Shown in pieces: positions 7,401 to 11,927 of a DNA stretch of 11,927 nt. The stretch's first letter is position 1; the number at the start of each line of letters is the position of its first letter. Origin of the DNA: an uncultured Opitutales bacterium. GTDB lineage: Bacteria > Verrucomicrobiota > Verrucomicrobiia > Opitutales > Intestinicryptomonadaceae. The position numbers and the translations under genes are program-made. Under the pieces are notes generated by a model. That model worked only from the letters and a program-made list of their open reading frames with translations. It was not told where the DNA came from and did not search any database. The stretch spans positions 1-11,927 of the forward strand of contig URYY01000063.1 of the NCBI GenBank assembly GCA_900552245.1. The letters run 5' to 3'.

Positions 7401-7542
7401 CACAAACCTCAAAGATTGGTCGCAAGAGGGGCTTGAAACAGTCGAATCCTCCGCCGAGAACGGAAAAATTAATTGCGAGGTGCGCTTCTCCGGAGAGGCT
7501 CCTCAACCGGTGTTTTACAAGCTTGAGCTTCAGAATAACTGA
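4477..7542 (+). CDS. Exported beta-helix / CE7 acetyl xylan esterase-like fusion protein
   Basis: A 1021-residue multidomain exported protein. Signal peptide 1-24 (likely cut after L-C-A). Residues about 25-450 are Asn/Ser/Gly-rich repeated strands, with one autotransporter-associated beta-strand repeat near 310-345 (T-T-V-N-S-G-S-L-Y-I). A Pro-rich linker (about 452-463) and a beta-sandwich-like stretch (464-552) lead to an alpha/beta-hydrolase of carbohydrate-esterase family 7 (about 555-890). It opens with the R-P-D-D-F-D-x-Y-W entry motif, and the triad candidates are Ser763 in G-F-S-Q-G-G, Asp843 in G-L-I-D-T-T-C and His873 in T-A-H-G. CE7 enzymes remove acetyl groups from xylo-oligosaccharides and similar small acetyl esters. 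The end (about 920-1021) has a W-S-T-N-L-K-D-W module (974-981), common at the end of Verrucomicrobial exported proteins. There is no beta-barrel and no PEP-CTERM tail. It is the last gene of the cassette, 24 bases after its neighbour, with no clear Shine-Dalgarno. The true substrate is unknown. Confidence 0.82.
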   Translation: MKIVKNLSLWASAACLAIATNLCAKDYQYSVSTSVQGGGSFYYFNRLNSWVIDGAGPDMSNASAGLPNIASGDNIFIETPSAVNGGDIRIACDKSFDGANLNITLTGDDSVNLRGWNNNWALDNFNPTFESGATGSLLFGSYNNNVFNLTFKNDVTFTNNTSTTRSVYFGTNINLIDTNKGLTSLTFEKNLNVSGLKLYFASRSGEDMQIKGTLNVLEHDKASSQIILNSGVNTTDSSITSQRVKFGGLNAPYSSKISLGIMDANNAILEITGEGGSFGGELNDNLDQLNDGSALSIVMNGSGEQSFSYDSSAMGTTTVNSGSLYINGVKGMGDIVLNGGKFGAIGNGVNAKTLSVNSNAKISFDLSQYKCSITLSEGLTLPSRASILDCIEFKLIGGQYEYLLIKDNSGNSDFSSLNGHQQIFTDSVNISSTATFIADKNSLSVKFVDANPLERPEQPTSTNFEIVPQFENTVVEAGKPFSFKIKNPPEGATYKLTTNMGRSTVASGKLTEDLTFQIDTPGQAELTCEGVFESDSDEYASLLHRFAFMVSPDKLMPTSERPDDFDSYWAARKAEVNEVAPVMRLKPYATTDTYVAYTFEVDCDGADLYPNGDYVNDNDICFKGVIASGYLAVPVNSQGKKLPAVVTFYGAGSFGADSRDATDYAARGYIGMSVNPHAISQADLNSSDSSVNGPAKAKQTALNSTKSYRDRNIDSGDPKLVYFNGMFKRVYQSLRAAMAMSNSSGIETLPMWDGKNLAARGFSQGGAQTLAAAYLCPQVNVITPWCPAMCNLTSMTEGIYAGWPSWISNSSQATRIKTTIYFDTALMSATNQAAGLIGMGLIDTTCAPAVVSTAVNSMKGTNVTPFYMQRTAHGVTTAFNTAALELITGVFAANASSSKVAYSQWAASKNLWGEEALPEYKSPSTGLTNLERYFFGSDSCYQPISPTSSEGEASVGFDYQKEETVEGVTAIAMWSTNLKDWSQEGLETVESSAENGKINCEVRFSGEAPQPVFYKLELQNN

Positions 7543-7655
7543 TGGCTCTAGAGTAGGGGAAGTTAATCAACTTTTTACTCGGAGCATTAACCCGCAACTG
7601 CGGAGATTTCTCTTTAGCTTAAGGCAAAATTTCTTTGAGTTTGCAAAAAATTTTT

Positions 7656-7682
7656 AAGGGCGTTTTTTAAGCGCCCTTTTTT
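7656..7682 (+). terminator. Intrinsic terminator of the exported-protein cassette
   Basis: The 7-bp stem AAGGGCG (7656-7662) with CGCCCTT (7672-7678) has a 9-base loop and continues into a T-run (7677-7682, then A and five more Ts). It lies about 115 bases after the esterase stop codon, with no other gene between. Confidence 0.85.
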
Positions 7683-7923
7683 ATTTTTAATTTCTATTTT
7701 CTTTTAATTCTATTTGTGGCGCTTAGCTTGAATTGCTTAAGACTAAGAGCTAGCCAGTCAATTTCTCAACACTTCCCGCTTAAAAAGTTCTAGAAACTAT
7801 TTCCGCGTTATAGGAATTTTTAGATTAGATTTTACCGCGGCTTTGTTAGAAAAATTTCTAAAAAATTAAATGTGAAAATGCTGCTAAATTTCGCGCTTTT
7901 ATCTAAATAAACTAAAAGGTTAC

Positions 7924-7953
7924 AAAAAAGTGCCCGCCTAAAAGGGGGCACTT
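7924..7953 (-). terminator. Intrinsic terminator of the ilvB-cyclophilin unit
   Basis: AAGTGCCC (7928-7935) pairs with GGGCACTT (7946-7953), an 8-bp stem. Read on the minus strand, it is followed by a run of six Ts (complement of 7924-7929). It lies 28 bases beyond the cyclophilin stop codon. Confidence 0.83.
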
Positions 7954-7980
7954 AAAATGTTTTAAAGGATTTTTGAAATA

Positions 7981-8460
7981 CTACTCTTCAGAAACTACGG
8001 CCTTTTCTATAGCTTGCTTTTCAAGCGGTCTATCCGAGAAATCCGTGCGGGAATTTTCAATTTTTTCAACCACGTCGTAGCCTTCGACGACTTCCCCAAA
8101 AATTGTATGGTGGTTCGTAAGCCAGGGAGTTTCAACTGTGGTTATAAAAAATTGGCTTCCGTTTGTGTTTGGGCCTGCGTTTGCCATGGCAAGAAGGCCC
8201 TTTCTGTCGAACTTTAAATCAGGGGCAAATTCGTCCTCAAAGGGCTTGCCCCAGATTGATTCGCCTCCGCAGCCTGTCGCCGTAGGGTCGCCGCCTTGTA
8301 TCATAAAGTCCTTTATAACGCGGTGGAAAACTATTCCGTCGTAATAGCCCTTCTTGGCAAGGCTGAGGAAGTTCTCGCAAGCTTTTGGAGCCTGTTTTGT
8401 AAAGAGCTTCAGCTTTATGTCGCCGTGGCGAGTCTTTAAAGTTACAAATGTTTCAGACAT
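7981..8460 (-). CDS. ppiB: Cyclophilin-type peptidyl-prolyl cis-trans isomerase, cytosolic
   Basis: A 159-residue single-domain cyclophilin, which speeds cis-trans isomerisation of X-Pro bonds during folding. The active-site residues are in order: F-H-R at 45-47 (Arg47 catalytic), F52 and Q55 in D-F-M-I-Q-G-G-D-P, N-G-S-Q-F-F-I-T at 100-107, Trp113, and His118 in H-H-T-I-F-G. There is no signal peptide, so it is cytosolic; the length fits the small bacterial PpiB type. The ATG (complement of 8458-8460) is preceded by a textbook AGGAGG. It begins only 11 bases after the ilvB stop on the same strand and is followed by a terminator, so it is the distal gene of a two-gene transcript. The pairing with ilvB has no obvious functional logic. 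The family assignment is very secure; the symbol follows common usage for cytosolic bacterial cyclophilins. Confidence 0.95.
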   Translation of the reverse strand: MSETFVTLKTRHGDIKLKLFTKQAPKACENFLSLAKKGYYDGIVFHRVIKDFMIQGGDPTATGCGGESIWGKPFEDEFAPDLKFDRKGLLAMANAGPNTNGSQFFITTVETPWLTNHHTIFGEVVEGYDVVEKIENSRTDFSDRPLEKQAIEKAVVSEE

Positions 8461-8464
8461 AAAT

Positions 8465-8470
8465 CCTCCT
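8465..8470 (-). promoter_or_regulatory. Strong Shine-Dalgarno site of the cyclophilin gene
   Basis: On the minus strand AGGAGG stands 4 bases before the ATG, inside the 11-base gap after ilvB. It is the only full-consensus ribosome binding site in the window and contrasts with the starts of ilvB and the exported-protein genes, which have none. Confidence 0.85.
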
Positions 8471-8471
8471 A

Positions 8472-10301
8472 CTATTTTATTTCTATTCTGCTTTGAGGGT
8501 TAAATGCGCGCTCGCACTTTCCGCAAGTTACGCAATCCACTATAATGTCGTGCGCCGATTTGCCCGGCGGGATAAATGGCAAAACGTGCTCATCGTGCGG
8601 AATTACAACTTCAAGAAGGAAAGATGTCTTTGAGTTTAGCATTTCCTCTATGGCGTCTTGCAACTCTTGCTTCTTAAATACTCGGCGAGCCTTCCAACCG
8701 TAACCTTCGGCAATCTTTATGTAGTCCGGATAAATCGCGTCTGGATTTTCCGGAGAACCCAGATGCTTGGGGTCTTTTGAAAGGTTTGTGTTCGCGTGGT
8801 TTCCGGCGTAGAACATGTCCTGCCACTGCATAACCATACCGAGGTACTGGTTGTTGAGCAGCATTACTTTGACGGGCAGATTCTCCATTACGGAAGTTGC
8901 CATTTCCTGAATGTTCATTTGGAAAGATCCGTCGCCGTCAATATCTATAACTTCCGCTTCCGGGTGTGCAGTCTTTACACCGAGTGCCGCTGGCAGGCCA
9001 AAGCCCATAGTTCCCGCACCCAGCGAGCTCACAAACTGGCGGGGCCTTTTAAATATGAACTGTTGCGGAGCCCACATTTGGTGTTGGCCAACACCGGTAG
9101 TTATAAAGGGCTCGCCGTCGCTAATTTTGTAAAGTGTGCTGACCGCCTCGGCGGCAGTTATAAATTTTTCGCGCACGGGATTTGCAAAAGGATAGGGATA
9201 TTCCGCCTTCCAGCGCATTATCTGACATATCCAATCTTTCAAATCCGGCTTTTTAAAGTCCGGCTTCTTAACTTCAGCCATCAACTTTTCGAGGACGTCC
9301 TTTACATCGGCATGAACAGCCATTGCCACATTTATATTCTTGCCGTGCTCGGAGGGATCAATGTCTATATGCACGATTCTGGCATTTGTGGCAAACTTTG
9401 ATACAACGCCCGTTATGCGGTCGTCAAATCGCGCCCCGAACGTCAGTAGCAAATCTGAATTGCATACGGCAGAGTTGCCCGCGTAGGTTCCGTGCATTCC
9501 AAACCAATACAGATTCTTGTCCTCAAAGGGATTTGTCATACCCAATCCCATGAGTGTCGTGGCGACGGGAACGCCTGTGAGCTCCGAAAATTCGTTGAGA
9601 AGTTCCGCAGCTCCGCTTGATATAACTCCGCCGCCTGCATATATAACTGGGCGCTTCGACGAAGCTAGCATAAAGAGAATTTTCTTAATATCTTCATCGC
9701 TTGCCTTCGGAAGCGGCGCTAGACCCGGCAAATCGGGCTCTACATCGAAGTTTGGCACAATCTGCGCAAGCTGTACGTCTTTGGGAATATCAATTAGAAC
9801 CGGTCCCGGTCTGCCGTGCGTTGCAACTTTGAAAGCCTCTTTTATAACGCGAGTGAGGTCATTGGGGTCTAAAACTAAGTAGCTGTGCTTTACGATGGGC
9901 AAAGTCATACCAAACACGTCGGTTTCCTGAAATGCCGACTTGCCTATGAAACTTTGGAATACCTGACCTGTAATTACTACAATCGGGATACTATCCATGT
10001 AGGCGTCGGCCAGGGCGGTGAGAACGTTCATAGCTCCGGGCCCCGACGTAGTCATGCATACGCCCACTTTGCCCGTTGTGCGCGCGTATCCCTGCGCCAT
10101 AAAGCCGCAAGCCTGCTCGTGGCGCGGCAAAATTGTACGGATTTGCTTCGATTTTGAAAACGCGTCGTGCAAATCAATAGACTGTCCGCCCGGATAGGCG
10201 AAGACGACATCGACCCCTAGTTTTTCAAGGGATTTTACAACGATGTCCGACCCCCTCATCTTTTGCGGGGCTTGCTTGATTTCTGTTTCTTTATTTGCCA
10301 T
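8472..10301 (-). CDS. ilvB: Acetolactate synthase, large (catalytic) subunit
   Basis: A 609-residue cytosolic TPP enzyme that condenses two pyruvates to acetolactate, or pyruvate with 2-oxobutyrate, the first common step of valine, leucine and isoleucine synthesis. The N-terminal TPP domain has A-Y-P-G-G near 35-39, the catalytic Glu62 in R-H-E-Q, and T-S-G-P-G-A-M-N. A central FAD-type domain follows. The C-terminal TPP/Mg domain has G-D-G-S at 456-459 with the paired N-N at 483-484. Length is slightly above the usual 560-600: there are about 14 extra residues before M-R-G-S-D-I and an extra tail with Cys590, Cys593 and Cys596 (C-x2-C-x2-C), which is not part of the core fold. An internal ATG (codon 15, complement of 10257-10259) is a possible alternative start. 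No ilvN regulatory subunit or ilvC lies next to it; the following gene is a cyclophilin. A promoter with TATTAT/TTGAAG stands just upstream, implying a very short leader without a Shine-Dalgarno. Confidence 0.93.
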   Translation of the reverse strand: MANKETEIKQAPQKMRGSDIVVKSLEKLGVDVVFAYPGGQSIDLHDAFSKSKQIRTILPRHEQACGFMAQGYARTTGKVGVCMTTSGPGAMNVLTALADAYMDSIPIVVITGQVFQSFIGKSAFQETDVFGMTLPIVKHSYLVLDPNDLTRVIKEAFKVATHGRPGPVLIDIPKDVQLAQIVPNFDVEPDLPGLAPLPKASDEDIKKILFMLASSKRPVIYAGGGVISSGAAELLNEFSELTGVPVATTLMGLGMTNPFEDKNLYWFGMHGTYAGNSAVCNSDLLLTFGARFDDRITGVVSKFATNARIVHIDIDPSEHGKNINVAMAVHADVKDVLEKLMAEVKKPDFKKPDLKDWICQIMRWKAEYPYPFANPVREKFITAAEAVSTLYKISDGEPFITTGVGQHQMWAPQQFIFKRPRQFVSSLGAGTMGFGLPAALGVKTAHPEAEVIDIDGDGSFQMNIQEMATSVMENLPVKVMLLNNQYLGMVMQWQDMFYAGNHANTNLSKDPKHLGSPENPDAIYPDYIKIAEGYGWKARRVFKKQELQDAIEEMLNSKTSFLLEVVIPHDEHVLPFIPPGKSAHDIIVDCVTCGKCERAFNPQSRIEIK

Positions 10302-10321
10302 AATGATTCTAAAAAGCGCCC

Positions 10322-10349
10322 ATAATATCTAGTAACTTCGCTTCTTCAA
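10322..10349 (-). promoter_or_regulatory. Sigma-70-type promoter of ilvB
   Basis: Read on the minus strand, TTGAAG (complement of 10344-10349, four of six consensus bases) is followed after 16 bases by TATTAT (complement of 10322-10327, five of six). Transcription would start near 10315, giving a leader of only about 14 bases before the ATG at 10301. That leaves no room for an attenuator or T-box leader, so control would have to be at the promoter. The rest of the 10302-10595 gap holds A-rich runs (about 10421-10449) and no recognisable gene. Confidence 0.55.
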
Positions 10350-10595
10350 TCAAAAAATTACTAAAAAAGACTGGGCCTTCTGCCGCAGTAAAAAATTTCA
10401 ACTCAAAAATAACCCCAAATAAAAAAAACGGAAGTTTTTTAAAAAAAAAGCTTGGAAAGGGAAAGGGGTTTGTGTTAGGTGTACTCTATTGCATTCAAGA
10501 AATTCAGTGCACAGGCGTACCCGCTAGTGGAAATTATTGCTTGCGCACAGTCTTTTTTGAGTAAATTTTTCTATCACTTTTTACACGAATATCCT

Positions 10596-11927
10596 ATGGC
10601 TTCTAGAATTAATAGCGCGTTAGTCTTGTCGTTTTTAATGTCTTGTATGTTTGCGGGCGCTTCGAGTGCGCAAACGACGTCCGAATTGTCCAGCATGGGC
10701 GTTAGCGAGATTAGAGACCAGGCAAATGTTTTGATAGACCAAGGGCAGTTCATTGCGGCGCGTCCACTTTTGGAGGAGTTGATACGCAGGCTTTCCGAGA
10801 TGCCCGATAAATCGCAGTTGGAGCACTTGAACTTCTTCCTGGGCTTTAGCTATGTGGACGAGTATAAGGCGACAAGGACCGCAAGCTACTTGGAGCAGGC
10901 TATAGAGTACTTCGACAAAGTAATAAAGGATTTCCCAAATGGAGAGAGAGCCATTAAGGCCTTGGAGTTCAAGGCGACTTGCTACAGCGGTTTGGGAAAA
11001 TTTGAGGAGGCTGCCGACACTTGGGCTGTTTCGCTAAAGCCGCCATATGTCGACAAATTGAACACATCGGAACGCTTTGCTCTAATAAGGAAGATTTCCC
11101 AGGTCTTCTACCAAATGAAAAATTGGGAAAAGGGCGAGCCTTGGTTTAAGGAAATGCTGGAGAAGGCGACAACGGGCGAGGATAAGGCTTACGCGGCTGT
11201 CGCGCTTATAAGGTCCTATCTAGCGGGCGATAAATTTGACGAAGTAAAGAAGTTGCTCCCCTATTTGACGTATCGCCAACCCGCAAGGTACGATATAGCC
11301 CTGTCTGTAGATTTTATGAGCTACGGAGACAGATTGGCTAATGAGAAGCGCTTTGCGGAGGCTTCTTTGTGCTACACTTTCGTTCTTTCCAAAAAGGAAA
11401 TTCTATCGTTCTTTGAGGCTTACAAGGAGCTGTTGGAAAAGCAAATTGCAAGAATGCGCACTGTAAATCCGAAGAATCCGCGCATACAGGAGCTCGAAAA
11501 TAAGGTGGCCTTTGCGAAGGCAAATTTAGAGGGTGTAGGTGGAGTTGCCGATTACAGCGCCCAACTTTTGGCGCGCAGGGCGAGAAACTACTTTGAGACT
11601 AAGAGAAATTACGAGAGCTTCTGGGCCTATCGCCAACTCTTGGACAATTATCCTACCGACAATGCGATAGAAGACTACTACTTGGCGGCTTTCATTTGCG
11701 CCTTGCAAATAGGCAAGGAAAAGCAGGTTGATGACCTCGGCTCCGAATACCGCACAAATTTCCCAGAGGGAAAGCACATCAAGGATATAAATTTGCAGTT
11801 TGCTCTATTTTTGCTTAAAAAGGGCAAGACTGATCCGACTCAAAAGGACAGGTTCTTTACGGTTGCAAAAGAGGCTTTAGCGGCAAATCCCGACGACGAT
11901 GCGGCTGGCGAATATATCTTTCTAATG
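10596..11927 (+). CDS. Exported tetratricopeptide-repeat protein (3' truncated by window end)
   Basis: The frame from ATG 10596 is open for 444 codons to the last base of the window with no stop, so the protein is incomplete. It begins with a signal peptide (R4, hydrophobic core about 8-22, likely cut after S-S-A at residue 25). The rest is helical with TPR-like pairs: about 38-66 (A-N-V-L-I-D-Q-G-Q-F), 78-112 (ending in a Y-F-D-K-V-I-K-D-F-P unit) and 119-147 (K-A-T-C-Y-S-G-L-G-K-F-E-E-A-A). More degenerate repeats follow, including a second L-L-D-N-Y-P-type unit near 350. D-F-P and N-Y-P turns are typical of BamD/YbgF-like periplasmic TPR proteins. I infer a periplasmic or outer-membrane-associated scaffold; no partner gene is visible to fix its role. 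It is transcribed divergently from ilvB across a 294-base gap and has no Shine-Dalgarno before the ATG. Confidence 0.85.
   Translation, partial: MASRINSALVLSFLMSCMFAGASSAQTTSELSSMGVSEIRDQANVLIDQGQFIAARPLLEELIRRLSEMPDKSQLEHLNFFLGFSYVDEYKATRTASYLEQAIEYFDKVIKDFPNGERAIKALEFKATCYSGLGKFEEAADTWAVSLKPPYVDKLNTSERFALIRKISQVFYQMKNWEKGEPWFKEMLEKATTGEDKAYAAVALIRSYLAGDKFDEVKKLLPYLTYRQPARYDIALSVDFMSYGDRLANEKRFAEASLCYTFVLSKKEILSFFEAYKELLEKQIARMRTVNPKNPRIQELENKVAFAKANLEGVGGVADYSAQLLARRARNYFETKRNYESFWAYRQLLDNYPTDNAIEDYYLAAFICALQIGKEKQVDDLGSEYRTNFPEGKHIKDINLQFALFLLKKGKTDPTQKDRFFTVAKEALAANPDDDAAGEYIFLM

Larger units (their letters stand above)
7543..7980 (+). other. Convergent intergenic region, no gene
   Basis: This 438-base gap lies between two converging transcription units. 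It holds a terminator at each side (7656-7682 on + and 7924-7953 on -). The 240 bases between them are very AT-rich and contain only short palindromes: TTAGAAA/TTTCTAA at 7846-7861, TTCTAGAA near 7789-7796, and a CCGCG/CGCGG pair at 7803-7807 and 7836-7840. I see no credible open reading frame, tRNA or structured RNA. Confidence 0.7.

Noticed and set aside
7785..7861. Short palindromes in the convergent gap as a possible small RNA or attachment site
   Set aside because: They are short, AT-rich and mutually unrelated; in sequence this rich in A and T they are expected by chance, and no integrase or RNA-like fold accompanies them.
8796..9401. A 201-codon open frame on the plus strand inside ilvB
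   Set aside because: It is antisense to the conserved TPP-binding part of ilvB, has no ribosome binding site and gives a protein with no recognisable features.
10421..10460. A-runs and a T6/A9 stretch between ilvB and the TPR gene as a terminator
   Set aside because: The pairing is almost only A-T with no GC-rich stem, and no gene ends nearby on either strand.
10557..10585. A promoter TTGAGT / TTTACA just ahead of the TPR gene
   Set aside because: The -10 matches only three of six bases, and the start would lie within a few bases of the ATG; too weak to call.

Overview
The window looks like a chromosomal stretch from a bacterium of the Verrucomicrobiota, most likely an Opitutae/Puniceicoccales-type anaerobe, possibly host-associated. 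The evidence is a PEP-CTERM sorting tail, an exported protein resembling the Verrucomicrobial TIGR02597 family, an autotransporter-type beta-strand repeat protein, an indolepyruvate oxidoreductase/PaaK/ACT module, and weak or absent Shine-Dalgarno sequences at many starts. The assignment rests on protein-family recognition from memory, not on a marker gene.

Region 1 (1-1977, + strand) is a tight metabolic operon: the 3' end of iorB (indolepyruvate:ferredoxin oxidoreductase beta subunit), paaK (phenylacetate-CoA ligase) and a double-ACT-domain protein. IorAB turns aryl-pyruvates from aromatic amino acid transamination into aryl-acetyl-CoA, PaaK makes or recaptures the aryl-CoA from the free acid, and the ACT protein is a probable amino-acid sensor. 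An intrinsic terminator closes the operon (2006-2044).

Region 2 (2227-7542, + strand) is the accessory part: four consecutive genes whose products all carry N-terminal signal peptides. They are a 372-aa TIGR02597-like protein, a 225-aa PEP-CTERM protein, an unrecognised 140-aa exported protein, and a 1021-aa protein that joins an autotransporter-type beta-helix region to a carbohydrate-esterase family 7 (acetyl xylan esterase-like) domain with a visible Ser/Asp/His triad. Base composition falls sharply from about 2700 to about 3830. A terminator follows at 7656-7682. This looks like a cell-surface or secreted glycan-handling cassette. It is the most unusual part of the window.

Region 3 (7924-10349, - strand) is a two-gene unit: ilvB (acetolactate synthase catalytic subunit, with an unusual CxxCxxC tail and no adjacent ilvN) and a cytosolic cyclophilin-type peptidyl-prolyl isomerase. 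A good promoter lies just upstream of ilvB, and a terminator follows the isomerase gene and faces the terminator of region 2.

Region 4 (10596-end, + strand) is the first 444 codons of an exported, helical TPR-repeat protein. It is divergent from ilvB and runs off the window with no stop codon.

No RNA genes, insertion sequences, CRISPR arrays, attachment sites or origins were seen. No complete undescribed defence or mobile system is visible. The strongest candidate for new biology is the four-gene exported cassette.
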